Shown here: positions 14,952 to 23,800 of the stretch, in pieces
Layout: every line of letters starts with the position of its first letter
Position numbering within the stretch: the first letter of the stretch is position 1
Source: Sphingopyxis sp.
GTDB lineage: Bacteria > Pseudomonadota > Alphaproteobacteria > Sphingomonadales > Sphingomonadaceae
NCBI RefSeq assembly: GCF_025869345.1
Contig: NZ_JAOZVW010000033.1
Location: 1 to 64,000 of the forward strand
DNA: 64,000 bases
Reading direction: 5' to 3'
The notes under the pieces: generated by a model
Told to the model about the DNA's origin: nothing
The model's database searches: none
The model's input: the letters and a program-made list of their open reading frames with translations, nothing else
Translations under genes and position numbers: made by a program

Positions 14952-16085
14952 TCAGCCGGCGGCGCCGAGCGCGAGCAGCAGCAGCATGAACATGATCACC
15001 GCGAACAGGCTGAAGAGCAGCAGCAGGCTCGTTCGCGCCAGCGCCCCGATCCGCGACGAGCGATAGGCGCCGCGAAGCTGGCGATACATGTGGAACGGCA
15101 CATAGAATAGCGCGGCAAAGGTCGCGAGCTCGCCGAAGATCGTCAGGTTGAGCAAGCGCACGGCCACGAACATCAGCAGCATGAAGCTGATCGAATAGGT
15201 TACGAAAACGAAATGGTCGTAGGTGTGAAAGCGCCGGCTGAACGGATAGAGCAGCCACATAAAGGGCAGCGACAGCGGGATCAGCGCCCACGCGAATTTA
15301 TAGGCGTTCGCCTGCACCTTGTAGAGAATCAGCGCCGGGTTCGCGAGCGCCTTTTCCATGCCGTGATCGATGAAGGCGATGCCGGTATCGCTCTTGTTGC
15401 GCGCGATGAATGCGGCGCTCGTTTCGATCTGGTCGGTCGGATCGCTCAGCACCGGCGGCCCCAGCGCGCGCTCGGCGTCGCGTTCGGCCTTGCTCCGGCT
15501 GCGCGCGACGCCCAGATAGCCGGCGCTTTTCTGGAGCGTGTCGCGTTCCGCCTGCAATTCGCTACGCCGCGCCGCGGGCAAATCCTTTTTCGCCAGTTCG
15601 ATGTCGATCCGGTCGACCTCGTCCTGCATACTGTCCTTGATCGCCGCCGCGCGCGTCTGTTCGGCGGCCGCCTTGTTCAGCTCCTGGCCGAGACCGCCGC
15701 CCGCGCCGACCATCGCGAGCACCGCATAGGTCAGGAACACCGCGAAGAGGAACAGCGCCAGCGGCGAGATGAAGCGCGCACGCTCGCCGTGGATATAGCG
15801 GCGCGTAAGGTCGCCGGGCCGCCACGCGAGCAGCGGCAGCGTGTTCCACAATTTGCCCTCGAAATGAAAGATCGCGTGGACGAGATCGTGCCCGATCGCG
15901 CCGAAGCTGCGATGGATATCGGCCTTCTGCCCGCAGCGGTGGCAATGCGACCCGACGAGGCTCGTCCCGCAATTGAGACAGCGTCCGCCGCCGCGCCCGC
16001 CGGCGCCGCCGTGCCTCGGCTCGACCGCCGAACCCGCCAGCCCCGCCGTGATCGCCGCCCCGATGCTTTCGATGTCCCCGCTCAT
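14952..16085 (-). CDS. DUF3667 membrane protein with N-terminal zinc ribbon
   Basis: A 377-residue protein. [18 protein letters not shown] (near residues 36-53) is a CxxC...CxxC zinc ribbon, typical of DUF3667, followed by the conserved [15 protein letters not shown]. About four or five membrane segments follow, with a long charged helical region between the first and second. Its function is unknown. The chosen start MSGDIES gives a normal N-terminus; an upstream in-frame codon is less likely. Confidence 0.85.
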   Translation of the reverse strand: MSGDIESIGAAITAGLAGSAVEPRHGGAGGRGGGRCLNCGTSLVGSHCHRCGQKADIHRSFGAIGHDLVHAIFHFEGKLWNTLPLLAWRPGDLTRRYIHGERARFISPLALFLFAVFLTYAVLAMVGAGGGLGQELNKAAAEQTRAAAIKDSMQDEVDRIDIELAKKDLPAARRSELQAERDTLQKSAGYLGVARSRSKAERDAERALGPPVLSDPTDQIETSAAFIARNKSDTGIAFIDHGMEKALANPALILYKVQANAYKFAWALIPLSLPFMWLLYPFSRRFHTYDHFVFVTYSISFMLLMFVAVRLLNLTIFGELATFAALFYVPFHMYRQLRGAYRSSRIGALARTSLLLLFSLFAVIMFMLLLLALGAAG

Positions 16086-16164
16086 GCGCCCCTGCCTAGT
16101 GGGGCATCGCCGTCCGCGCAACGGGGCTTTCGGGAGTCAGGCGAAACGTGATACTGGCCGCGCC

Positions 16165-17448
16165 ATGAACGCCGAAACCCTTACTCCGCCGCGTCCCGCC
16201 GACGCCGACGCGCTGATCGCCGGCATGGGCGCGCGCGCGCGCGCCGCGGCGAAGCGGCTCGCGGTCGCGAGCACCGCCGAGAAGGCGGCGGCGCTGCACG
16301 CGGGCGCGACACAGCTTCGCGCGCAGGCAGCGAAAATCCTGGACGCCAACGCCCGCGACATGGAAGCCGGGCAGGCCGGCGGGCTGACCGCGGCGATGCT
16401 CGACCGGCTGCGGCTCGACGAGGACCGGCTGAGCGCGATCGCCGATGCGGTCGATGCCGTCGCGGCGCTCCCCGATCCGGTCGGGCGCGAGATCGACCGC
16501 GCGGTGCGTCCGAACGGCATGGAACTCAGCCGCGTTCGCGTGCCGCTCGGCGTCGTCGGCATCATCTACGAAAGCCGTCCGAACGTCACCGCCGATGCCG
16601 CCGCGCTCGGCCTGATGTCGGGCAATGCGGTGATCCTGCGCGGCGGCAGCGAGGCGGTACACAGCAACCGCGCGATCCACGCCGCGCTCGCCGCCGGGCT
16701 CGCGGCAAGCGGCCTGCCCGCCGACGCGGTGCAACTCGTGCCCACGCAGGACCGCGCCGCGGTCGGTGCGCTGCTGCGCGCGCAGGGACTGGTCGACATC
16801 ATCATCCCGCGCGGCGGCAAGGGCCTCGTCGCGCGCGTGCAGGACGAGGCGCGCGTGCCCGTGCTCGCGCATCTCGACGGGATCAACCATCTCTATATCG
16901 ACGGCGCCGCCGATCCGGCGAAGGCGCTGCCGCTGGCGGTCAACGCCAAGATGCGCCGCACCGGCATCTGCGGCGCGACCGAGACGATCCTGATCGACCG
17001 CGCTTATTCCGCGCCGCTCGCCATCGTCGACGCGCTGATCGCGGCTGGTTGCGAGGTGCGCGGCGACAGGGACGTCGCGGCGCTCAGCCCGCATGTCGAG
17101 CCCGCATCGGCGGGCGACTGGGATAGCGAATATCTCGACGCGATCGTCTCGATCGCCCTGGTCGACGGCCTCGCGGGCGCGCTCGCGCATATCGACGCGC
17201 ATTCGAGCCGCCACACCGACGCGATCGTCACCGAGAGCCGCGCCACCGCCGAACGCTTCCTGTCGGAGGTCGACAGCGCGATCGTCATGCACAACGCCTC
17301 GACCCAGTTCGCCGACGGCGGCGAATTCGGGCTGGGGGCAGAAATCGGCATCGCGACGGGGCGGCTGCACGCAAGGGGGCCGGTCGCGCTCGAAGGACTG
17401 ACCACCTATAAATGGCTGGTGCGGGGGACGGGGCAGGTGCGGCCTTGA
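16165..17448 (+). CDS. proA: Gamma-glutamyl phosphate reductase
   Basis: A 427-residue enzyme of proline synthesis. It reduces glutamyl-5-phosphate to glutamate semialdehyde with NADPH. The catalytic cysteine is Cys269 in [28 protein letters not shown] and the C-terminal [13 protein letters not shown] are diagnostic. The chosen ATG follows a short gap after the divergent DUF3667 gene. proB is not in view. The stop codon abuts the operator of an inserted toxin-antitoxin pair. Confidence 0.97.
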   Translation: MNAETLTPPRPADADALIAGMGARARAAAKRLAVASTAEKAAALHAGATQLRAQAAKILDANARDMEAGQAGGLTAAMLDRLRLDEDRLSAIADAVDAVAALPDPVGREIDRAVRPNGMELSRVRVPLGVVGIIYESRPNVTADAAALGLMSGNAVILRGGSEAVHSNRAIHAALAAGLAASGLPADAVQLVPTQDRAAVGALLRAQGLVDIIIPRGGKGLVARVQDEARVPVLAHLDGINHLYIDGAADPAKALPLAVNAKMRRTGICGATETILIDRAYSAPLAIVDALIAAGCEVRGDRDVAALSPHVEPASAGDWDSEYLDAIVSIALVDGLAGALAHIDAHSSRHTDAIVTESRATAERFLSEVDSAIVMHNASTQFADGGEFGLGAEIGIATGRLHARGPVALEGLTTYKWLVRGTGQVRP

Positions 17449-17468
17449 ATCATTTGTATACAAATGAT
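17449..17468. promoter_or_regulatory. Perfect 20-base palindrome, toxin-antitoxin operator
   Basis: ATCATTTGTATACAAATGAT is a perfect palindrome immediately after the proA stop and 11 bases before the antitoxin start. It is AT-rich against a GC-rich background. Ribbon-helix-helix antitoxins typically bind such a site to repress their own operon. Confidence 0.75.
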
Positions 17469-17479
17469 ACGAACCTTTT

Positions 17480-17743
17480 ATGAACACGACATCACCTATC
17501 TCGGCTCGCGTTGACGAGACAACACTGAAAGATCTGGATCGACTGGCCGAAGAGCTTGACCGATCGCGGTCATGGTTGGTGGCACAGGCGGTTCGCGAAT
17601 ATGTGAAGCGCGAAACCGAATTTCTGGAATTCGTCAAAATTGGCGAAGACGAAATCGAAAATGGCGATTTCCATACTCAGGACGAAATGGAAGCGTGGCT
17701 TGAGGAGCGTATTTCCAAACGGGCCGGGAAAGAAGCAAGCTGA
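17480..17743 (+). CDS. CopG/ParD-type ribbon-helix-helix antitoxin
   Basis: An 87-residue protein. An N-terminal ribbon-helix-helix (SARVDETTLKDLDRLAEELD, then RSRSWLVAQAVREYVKRE) binds DNA; the acidic C-terminal tail would wrap the toxin. Its base composition is clearly less GC-rich than its neighbours, suggesting transfer. It is followed two bases later by a ParE-like toxin. It would neutralise that toxin and repress the operon from the palindrome upstream. Confidence 0.9.
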   Translation: MNTTSPISARVDETTLKDLDRLAEELDRSRSWLVAQAVREYVKRETEFLEFVKIGEDEIENGDFHTQDEMEAWLEERISKRAGKEAS

Positions 17744-17745
17744 TC

Positions 17746-18036
17746 GTGAAACCCGGCATCGTCTGGGCCCCGAGCGCTCGGGCCGACCTCGCGCGCATCG
17801 ATCTTCACTATAGTGAACTGGATCTCGATTTTGCCAATCGCGCCGCACGCAATGCAGTTGCAGCGGCCAAATTCCTCCAGGCGAATCCCCATGCCGGACC
17901 GAAGGTCGATGGCACCGCCTATCGGAAGTGGCACGTTTCCGAGAGTCCCTTTTTGCTGATCTATCGGCCTGAAAGGGGCGCAATTCGCATCCTCCGCGTG
18001 CGCCACTATCGTGAGGACTGGCACCCAGCGACATGA
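17746..18036 (+). CDS. ParE/RelE-superfamily toxin
   Basis: A 96-residue protein with a GTG start. It shows the ParE/RelE fold pattern: WAPSARADLARIDLHYSE at the N-terminus, HVSESPFLLIYRPE in the middle and IRILRVRHYREDW at the C-terminus. ParE members poison DNA gyrase and RelE members cut mRNA; the ParD-like partner and RVRHxREDW ending favour ParE. Its stop overlaps the nadD start (ATGA), so nadD may depend on this operon for translation. Confidence 0.9.
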   Translation: MKPGIVWAPSARADLARIDLHYSELDLDFANRAARNAVAAAKFLQANPHAGPKVDGTAYRKWHVSESPFLLIYRPERGAIRILRVRHYREDWHPAT

Positions 18037-18644
18037 TCACCACCGGCCTCCTCGGCGGCAGCTTCAATCCCGCGCATGGCGGGCACCGGGCGATCAGTCT
18101 CAACGCGATCGAGGCGCTCGGGCTCGACGAACTGTGGTGGCTCGTCTCGCCGGGCAATCCGCTGAAACCCGCGAAGGGCATGGCGCCGCTTCCCGCCCGG
18201 CTCGCCTCGGCGCAGCGGATGGCGCGGCGCTCGCCGATCCGCGCGACCGCGATCGAGGCCGAACTCGGCACGCGCTATACCGTCGATACGCTGAAAAAGC
18301 TGGTGCGGCGCTATCCGGGCCGCCGCTTCATCTGGATCATGGGGGCCGATAATCTGGCCCAATTGCCCCAATGGCGCGACTGGCGGGGGATCGCACGATT
18401 GATGCCGATTGCGGTGATCGCGCGTCCGGGCTATAATGGCCGCACCCACGCTGCACAGGCGATGGGTTGGCTGCGGCGCTTTGTCCGGCCCGCGGACCAG
18501 AAACGTCACTGGACGGACTGGAGACCGCCTGCCCTCGTGTTCCTGCGTTTTTCGCCCGATGTGCGATCCGCAACCGCCCTACGGCAGGCCGACCCCCGCT
18601 GGTTCGAACGCTATGCAGGCCGCGCCCCCCGCGCGACCCTGTGA
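18033..18644 (+). CDS. nadD: Nicotinate-nucleotide adenylyltransferase
   Basis: A 203-residue enzyme that makes deamido-NAD from nicotinate mononucleotide and ATP. The nucleotide-binding GLLGGSFNPAHGGHRAIS and the C-terminal RFSPDVRSATALR (variant of ISSTxIR) are diagnostic, as are WIMGADN and PQWRDW. Its ATG overlaps the toxin stop codon. It begins the conserved run nadD-rsfS-rlmH-envC-ctpA. Confidence 0.95.
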   Translation: MITTGLLGGSFNPAHGGHRAISLNAIEALGLDELWWLVSPGNPLKPAKGMAPLPARLASAQRMARRSPIRATAIEAELGTRYTVDTLKKLVRRYPGRRFIWIMGADNLAQLPQWRDWRGIARLMPIAVIARPGYNGRTHAAQAMGWLRRFVRPADQKRHWTDWRPPALVFLRFSPDVRSATALRQADPRWFERYAGRAPRATL

Positions 18645-18684
18645 CGCATTTGCGCCTGGCCATGGATGAAAGGAATGAAACCGC

Positions 18685-19095
18685 TTGATAGCCGCCAGTA
18701 AGGATGCCGCGCCCGGCGCCGCAACCGCCCCCAAGTCTTCGGACGACAGCGTGGAAGCCCTCCACGCGCTGATCCTCCACCAGCTGGATGAGGATCAGGC
18801 CCAGGAAACCATCTCCATCCCGCTTGCCGGCAAGAGCAGCATCGCCGACCATATGGTGATCGCGAGCGGCCGGTCGACGCGTCACGTCTCGGCGATCGCC
18901 GACAAGCTGGCGCAGCGCATCAAGCAGGAAGCGGGCCGCCTCGTCCGCGTCGAAGGCCTTCCCAACGCCGACTGGGTGCTGATCGACGCCGGCGACGTCA
19001 TCGTCCACCTGTTTCGCCCCGAGGTTCGCAGCTTCTACAACCTCGAACGCATGTGGTCGTTCGGAGACGCCCCGCCGGTTGCCGCGGTAAATTGA
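18685..19095 (+). CDS. rsfS: Ribosomal silencing factor RsfS
   Basis: A 136-residue protein with core IADHMVIASGRSTRHVSAIAD and DWVLIDAGDVIVHLFRPEVRSFYNLERMW, characteristic of RsfS/Iojap. It binds ribosomal protein uL14 and blocks subunit joining in stationary phase. A TTG start is chosen: it is the only in-frame initiator after a stop, and AAGGA lies about ten bases upstream. It lies between nadD and rlmH, the usual order. Confidence 0.93.
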   Translation: MIAASKDAAPGAATAPKSSDDSVEALHALILHQLDEDQAQETISIPLAGKSSIADHMVIASGRSTRHVSAIADKLAQRIKQEAGRLVRVEGLPNADWVLIDAGDVIVHLFRPEVRSFYNLERMWSFGDAPPVAAVN

Positions 19096-19127
19096 CGCCT
19101 TTGCCTCGCTAACGTAGGCGAGGCGTC

Positions 19128-19556
19128 ATGTTGCTGCACATCATCGCGCGCGGGCGCATCGGGCGGGGCCCCGAGGCCGAGCTGGTCGAGCGCTATATGA
19201 AGCGCGTGACCTGGGCGCAGAAGATTTCGGAGCTTCCCGACACCGGCGGGCGCGTTCCCGCCGCGGCCGGCAACAGCCGCACCCTATTGCTCGACGAGGG
19301 CGGCGAACAGCTTTCGTCGCTCGAATTCGCCAAACTGCTGGAGACATGGCGCGACGGCGGGGTGCGCGAGGCGCGCTTCTGCCTCGGCGCCGCCGACGGA
19401 TTCACGCCTGCCGAGCGCGAGGGCGCCGACCGGGTCATCGCCTTCGGCCGCGCGACCTGGCCGCACCTGATGGCGCGCGCGATGCTCGCCGAGCAACTAT
19501 GGCGCGCGACCAGCATCATCGCGGGGCACCCCTATCACCGCGAGGGGCGGCAATGA
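19128..19556 (+). CDS. rlmH: 23S rRNA (pseudouridine1915-N3)-methyltransferase
   Basis: A 142-residue SPOUT methyltransferase beginning MLLHIIARGRIGRGPEAELVE. Motifs LLDEGGEQLSS, FCLGAADGF and the C-terminal knot AEQLWRATSIIAGHPYHR are those of RlmH. It methylates pseudouridine 1915 in helix 69 using S-adenosylmethionine, acting on 70S ribosomes. It is 32 bases downstream of rsfS. Confidence 0.96.
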   Translation: MLLHIIARGRIGRGPEAELVERYMKRVTWAQKISELPDTGGRVPAAAGNSRTLLLDEGGEQLSSLEFAKLLETWRDGGVREARFCLGAADGFTPAEREGADRVIAFGRATWPHLMARAMLAEQLWRATSIIAGHPYHREGRQ

Positions 19557-19578
19557 GGCGGCGAACCGCACAACTTGA

Positions 19579-19698
19579 GCCCCTCCTCTTCAGAGGAGGG
19601 GTTGGGGTGGTGCACGCCGGTTCAGGACACCACCCCGCTGCGACTAGCGGACAAGTCCGCAAGTCTCGCTGCCCCTCCTCTGAAGAGGAGGGATGGGT
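19579..19698. repeat. Inverted repeat, GCCCCTCCTCTTCAGAGGAG family, copy 1
   Basis: Each end is itself a hairpin (CCCCTCCTCT with AGAGGAGGGG), and the ends flank GGGGTGGTG and CACCACCCC arms in the centre. Similar ends occur at 33083-33104 and, with CCCCTTCAGGGG ends, at 59964-60090. It fills the gap between rlmH and the envC-like gene and may separate that gene from its original start. Confidence 0.75.
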
Positions 19699-19714
19699 TC
19701 GCGGCCGGTATTCC

Positions 19715-20914
19715 ATGGTCTTAGCCGCCGTGTTCCTGGCATTGGCGGCCGTCATGGCCACCGCGCAAAGCGACGTCTTCGACCCTCAGGCGATCGCCGA
19801 GCGCGAACGCCAGCAGCTCCTGACCGCCAAGCGGCAATCGGCCGACGCGATGACGCGCAGCGCCGCGCTCGAGGCGCAGGCGACCGCCGCGCACGACGAG
19901 GCCGAGCGGCTGAAAAAGCGCAGCGCAGCGCTCGCCGCGCGCATCCAGTCGGCCGAGGCCGACATCAACGCCGGCGAGGCGCGCGTCGCGCTGGTGACGC
20001 GGCGGCTGAAAGGGCAGGAGGCACGGCTCGCCGAGCAGCGGCAGCCTTTGCTCGAACTCACCGCCGCGTTGCAGCAGCTCAGCCGCCAGCCACCGGTGAG
20101 CGTTCTTGCCCAGCCCGGATCGCTGACCGACATGGTCCACGCGCGCGCCGTCATCGACGCCGCCATGCCGGTGATCCAACGGCGGACCGCCGGGGTGCGG
20201 CGCGAGCTCGCCGAACTGCGCACCGCGCGGCAGCAGCAGGGAATCGCGTTGCAGGCACTCGCCGCAAGCAAGACCGAACTCGCCCAGCGCCGCGACGCGC
20301 TGACCCGGCTCGAAAATGAAGGCCGCCTGCGCTCGCGCGAGCTGATGAGCAGCGCCCAGCTCGAGGCCGACCGCGCGCTCGGGCTCGGCGAGAAGGCGCG
20401 CGACATCGTCGAGCTGATGGATGCGCTCGAAACCGACGGCGCGGTGCGCGGCGAACTGGCGCAGCTCGCGGGACCGATTCCGCGCCCGCGCGATCCGGCG
20501 AGCCCGGTCCTGCAGGCCGCGCCGCCCGCACCGGCCGAGGCCGAGCTTGCGCGCGGCGTCTATCGCCTGCCGGTCGTCGGACGCATCGTCGCGGGGCTGG
20601 GCGAGGTCAACGACAGCGGCGTGCGCTCGCGCGGGATCACCATCGCGGCGCGCCCCGGCGGGCAGGTCGTCGCGCCCGCGCCGGGACGCGTGAGCTTCGC
20701 GGGCGATTATCGCGGTTACGGCAAGATCATCATCATCGACCATGGCGGCGGCTGGATTTCGCTGGTCACCGGGATGATCGCGTTGTCGGCGGGGGTCGGC
20801 GACACGCTGGACGCCGGGGCGCCGATCGGCCGCGCCGGGTCCGACGACAGCCGGATCACCGTCGAATTGCGCCGCGCCGGCCGCCCGGTGGACGTCGCCC
20901 GGATGCTGGGGTGA
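19715..20914 (+). CDS. EnvC-like murein hydrolase activator (degenerate M23/LytM domain)
   Basis: A 399-residue exported protein: signal peptide (MVLAAVFLALAAVMATAQS), long coiled coil (about residues 25-240), then a LytM/M23 domain (about 285-399). The usual zinc ligands are absent: the first His site reads RSRGIT and the HxH site reads LVTGM, as in activators such as EnvC rather than enzymes. It should act in the periplasm to switch on amidases at division. Another ATG at 19553 overlaps the rlmH stop and is in frame through the repeat, so the start is uncertain. Confidence 0.88.
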   Translation: MVLAAVFLALAAVMATAQSDVFDPQAIAERERQQLLTAKRQSADAMTRSAALEAQATAAHDEAERLKKRSAALAARIQSAEADINAGEARVALVTRRLKGQEARLAEQRQPLLELTAALQQLSRQPPVSVLAQPGSLTDMVHARAVIDAAMPVIQRRTAGVRRELAELRTARQQQGIALQALAASKTELAQRRDALTRLENEGRLRSRELMSSAQLEADRALGLGEKARDIVELMDALETDGAVRGELAQLAGPIPRPRDPASPVLQAAPPAPAEAELARGVYRLPVVGRIVAGLGEVNDSGVRSRGITIAARPGGQVVAPAPGRVSFAGDYRGYGKIIIIDHGGGWISLVTGMIALSAGVGDTLDAGAPIGRAGSDDSRITVELRRAGRPVDVARMLG

Positions 20915-20924
20915 AAGGGATTGT

Positions 20925-20999
20925 GTCATTGCGAGCGTAGCGAAGCAATCCAGAGCTCGCGTAAACCGCCCTGGATTGCTTCGCTGCGCTCGCAATGAC
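20925..20999. repeat. Inverted repeat, CGTCATTGCGAG family, copy 2
   Basis: GTCATTGCGAGCGTAGCGAA on the left is mirrored by TTCGCTGCGCTCGCAATGAC on the right, with inner arms GCAATCCAG and CTGGATTGC. It lies between the envC-like gene and ctpA and could terminate or stabilise transcripts. Confidence 0.85.
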
Positions 21000-21141
21000 G
21001 AAGATTATTATCCAGCCGCCGTGTCGTGCGATGAATCCGCGTCATTGCTGTCCCGGAACTCGCGCTTGACGCTCCCAAAATTCCGTAGGACGATGGCGCG
21101 CCGGGGATTATAAGGCAGGTTCACGCCTGCGCGATTGAAAG

Positions 21142-22548
21142 ATGACCATGACCGAATCGACCCAGACTGCCTCCTCTTCCCGGCGCCGCTTCGCGCTGTG
21201 GCAGGGCGCCGCGGCGCTTTCGACCCTCGCGCTCGTCCCGCTCGCGACCGGGGCGATGGCGACCGTCGACGCCTCGACGCAGCAGGAAATCGCCCGCTTC
21301 ATGGACGTCTTTCTCGAGGTCAAATCCAACTATGTCGAGCCGGTCAGCGACGACAAGCTGATCGAAGGCGCGATCAACGGGATGCTCGCCAGCCTCGACC
21401 CGCATTCGGGCTATCTCGATGCGCGCGACTATTCGAACCTGCGCACCCAGACCGACGGCGAATATGGCGGGCTGGGCCTGTCGGTCACGATGGAGGACGG
21501 CGTGGTCAAGGTGATCGCGCCGACCGCCGACACCCCCGCCGACCGCGCCGGGGTCAAGGCGGGCGACTATATCACCCACATCAACAAGCAGTTGATTTTC
21601 GGGATGACGCTCGACGAAGCGGTCGAGCAGATGCGCGGGCGTCCCGGCACCCAGATCGAGATCACCGTCGTGCGCGAAGGCCAGGACAAGCCGATCGAGA
21701 TGACGCTGACGCGCGAGATCATCGACGTGAAGCCGGTCAAATGGGAAGCGAAGGACGATGTCGGCGTGCTGACCATCGCCAGCTTCTCCGCCGACGCGAC
21801 CCGCGACCTCAAGGCCGCGATGATCTCGGTCGAGAAATCGCTCGGCCATAAACCGCGCGGCTGGGTGCTCGACCTGCGCTCGAACCCCGGCGGGTTGCTC
21901 GACGAAGCGGTCGGGGTCAGCGACATCTTCCTCGACCGCGGCGAGATCGTCTCGCAGCGCGGGCGCAAGAAGAGCGATATCGAACGCTATTTCGCCGAGC
22001 CCGGCGACCTCGCCGGCGGCGCGCCGGTGATCGTGCTGATCGATGCGGGCTCCGCCTCGGCCTCCGAAATCGTCGCGGGGGCGCTGCAGGATCAGCATCG
22101 CGCGGTGATCATGGGCGAGCGCAGCTTCGGCAAGGGATCGGTGCAGACGGTGCTGCCGCTGACCGACACCACCGCGCTCCGCCTCACCACCGCGCGCTAT
22201 TACACCCCGTCGGGGCGCAGCGTGCAGGAAGGCGGGATCGAGCCCGACATTCGCGTGCCGCAGCTTTCGGACCCCGATTACAAGGACCGCCCGCGCTTCC
22301 GCGAAAGCGACCTGCGCCGCCACCTGATCAACGAAAAGAAGGTCGACAACAGCCTGCTCGAAAAGGACGAGAAGGACGATCCGCGCTTCACCGCGACCGC
22401 CGAGGAGCTGAAGGCCAAGGGCATCAAGGATTATCAGCTCTATTATGCGCTGCAGACGATCGGGCGGGTCGGCCCGGCGACGCCGCGCATGGCGCAGGGC
22501 GGCAAGCCGCCCGCCAAGCCGCCCGCCAAGCCGGCCGCGCGCAACTAA
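21142..22548 (+). CDS. ctpA: S41-family carboxyl-terminal processing protease
   Basis: A 468-residue periplasmic protease. The N-terminal leader contains RRR then a hydrophobic run ending near ATGAMA. A PDZ domain spans about residues 100-185 and the catalytic core about 200-380. The Ser-Lys dyad is probably Ser306 in GSASASE and Lys331 in SFGKGSVQ. It cleaves C-terminal tails of envelope proteins. The proline/lysine-rich C-terminus (KPPAKPPAKPAARN) is low complexity. It follows the envC-like gene, as in other alphaproteobacteria. Confidence 0.95.
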   Translation: MTMTESTQTASSSRRRFALWQGAAALSTLALVPLATGAMATVDASTQQEIARFMDVFLEVKSNYVEPVSDDKLIEGAINGMLASLDPHSGYLDARDYSNLRTQTDGEYGGLGLSVTMEDGVVKVIAPTADTPADRAGVKAGDYITHINKQLIFGMTLDEAVEQMRGRPGTQIEITVVREGQDKPIEMTLTREIIDVKPVKWEAKDDVGVLTIASFSADATRDLKAAMISVEKSLGHKPRGWVLDLRSNPGGLLDEAVGVSDIFLDRGEIVSQRGRKKSDIERYFAEPGDLAGGAPVIVLIDAGSASASEIVAGALQDQHRAVIMGERSFGKGSVQTVLPLTDTTALRLTTARYYTPSGRSVQEGGIEPDIRVPQLSDPDYKDRPRFRESDLRRHLINEKKVDNSLLEKDEKDDPRFTATAEELKAKGIKDYQLYYALQTIGRVGPATPRMAQGGKPPAKPPAKPAARN

Positions 22549-22569
22549 GGGATGACGCACAAAAGCCAT

Positions 22570-22679
22570 CCGATTCCCCGAGCGAAGCCGAGGGGCCCTG
22601 CCGAGCGAAGTCGAGGCTGCAATGGTGCGAGTTCTCGCTGCGCTCGAACGGGCCCCTCGGCTTCGCTCGGGGAATCGGA
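22570..22679. repeat. Inverted repeat, CCGATTCCCCGAGCGAAG family, copy 2
   Basis: CCGATTCCCCGAGCGAAGCC at the left is mirrored by GGCTTCGCTCGGGGAATCGG at the right. The inner part carries CCGAGCGAAGTCGAGGCTGC and GAGTTCTCGCTGCGCTCGAA, shared with the copy at 4990-5081. It lies between ctpA and dsbB. Confidence 0.85.
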
Positions 22680-22717
22680 CCATTTAAATTTCGCGCAATT
22701 ACTCTAGAGACTCGTCC

Positions 22718-23197
22718 ATGCTCCAATCCCGCCTTGCCGCGCCGCTCGTCGCGCTCGCCGCTCCGTTGCTCCTCTATGGCGGCGCGCTCGTGTCGCAGTT
22801 CGGCTTCGGCCTCCATCCGTGCGAGATGTGTTACTGGCAGCGCTGGCCGCACCAGGCGGCGATCGTGCTCGCGCTGCTGGCGCTGCTCCTCAATCGCAAC
22901 GACACGGCCATGCGCGCGCTGACCCTGCTCGCCGCCATCGCGATTGCGGTCAGCGGCGCGATCGGGATTTTCCACGCCGGGGTCGAATATGGCCTGTGGG
23001 AAGGGCTGACGACGTGCAGCACCAGCCATAGCGGCCCGATTTCGCTCGACGAGATCATGGCGGCGCCGATCATCCGCTGCGACGTCGCGCAGTGGCGGCT
23101 GCTGGGCATCTCGCTCGCGGGCTTCAATGCGATCTTCTCGCTCGCCGCCGCCGCGCTCGTCTTGACCTTGCTCCGCCGCCGGACCACATCGGCATGA
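22718..23197 (+). CDS. dsbB: Disulfide bond formation protein B
   Basis: A 159-residue four-helix membrane protein. The quinone-linked pair is Cys35 and Cys38 in PCEMCYWQRW; the second periplasmic pair is Cys100 and Cys121. It reoxidises DsbA-type proteins and passes electrons to ubiquinone. Its stop overlaps the coq7 start (ATGA), a neat pairing of a quinone user with a quinone-biosynthesis gene. Confidence 0.9.
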   Translation: MLQSRLAAPLVALAAPLLLYGGALVSQFGFGLHPCEMCYWQRWPHQAAIVLALLALLLNRNDTAMRALTLLAAIAIAVSGAIGIFHAGVEYGLWEGLTTCSTSHSGPISLDEIMAAPIIRCDVAQWRLLGISLAGFNAIFSLAAAALVLTLLRRRTTSA

Positions 23198-23709
23198 GCA
23201 AGCAGCGCACCGCCTCGATGATCCGCGTCGACCAGGCCGGCGAATATGGCGCGACGCGCATCTATGCCGGGCAGCTCGCGGTGATGGGCGACCGCCACCC
23301 GATGGCGCGCGAGATCGCGCATATGGCCGAGCAGGAAGAGCGGCACCGCGCCTTCTTCGATGCGATGGTCGCGCGCCGCGGCGTCCGGCCGACCGCGCTT
23401 CAGCCCATCTGGAACGTCGCGGGCTTCGCGCTGGGCGCGGTGACCGCCGCGATGGGACCGCGCGCCGCGATGGCCTGCACCGCCGCGGTCGAGACCGAGA
23501 TCGACCGCCATTACCGGCATCAGATCGACGAACTCGGCGACAGCGACCCCGAACTCAGCGCCGCGGTCGAGGATTTTCGCGCCGAGGAACTCGAGCACAA
23601 GGAAGCCGCGCTCGCCGCGGGGGCGGAAAGCGCACCGGGCTATCCGCTGCTCAGCCTCGCGATCCGCGCGGGCTGCCGCGCAGCCATCGCGCTGTCCAAG
23701 CGTATCTGA
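23194..23709 (+). CDS. coq7: Demethoxyubiquinone hydroxylase
   Basis: A 171-residue di-iron carboxylate hydroxylase. Two internal repeats carry the ligands: EYGATRIY and EQEERHRAF in the first half, and ETEIDRHYRHQ and EELEHKEAAL in the second. It hydroxylates demethoxyubiquinone near the end of ubiquinone synthesis at the inner membrane. The start overlaps the dsbB stop. Confidence 0.95.
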   Translation: MSKQRTASMIRVDQAGEYGATRIYAGQLAVMGDRHPMAREIAHMAEQEERHRAFFDAMVARRGVRPTALQPIWNVAGFALGAVTAAMGPRAAMACTAAVETEIDRHYRHQIDELGDSDPELSAAVEDFRAEELEHKEAALAAGAESAPGYPLLSLAIRAGCRAAIALSKRI

Positions 23710-23800
23710 TAAAGAATATCCCTCGTCCTCGCCGGGTGCGACGGACGACGGGATGTTCATGGACTATGCAGAGAGCGCGTGCCATTCCGGCCGAAACGCA

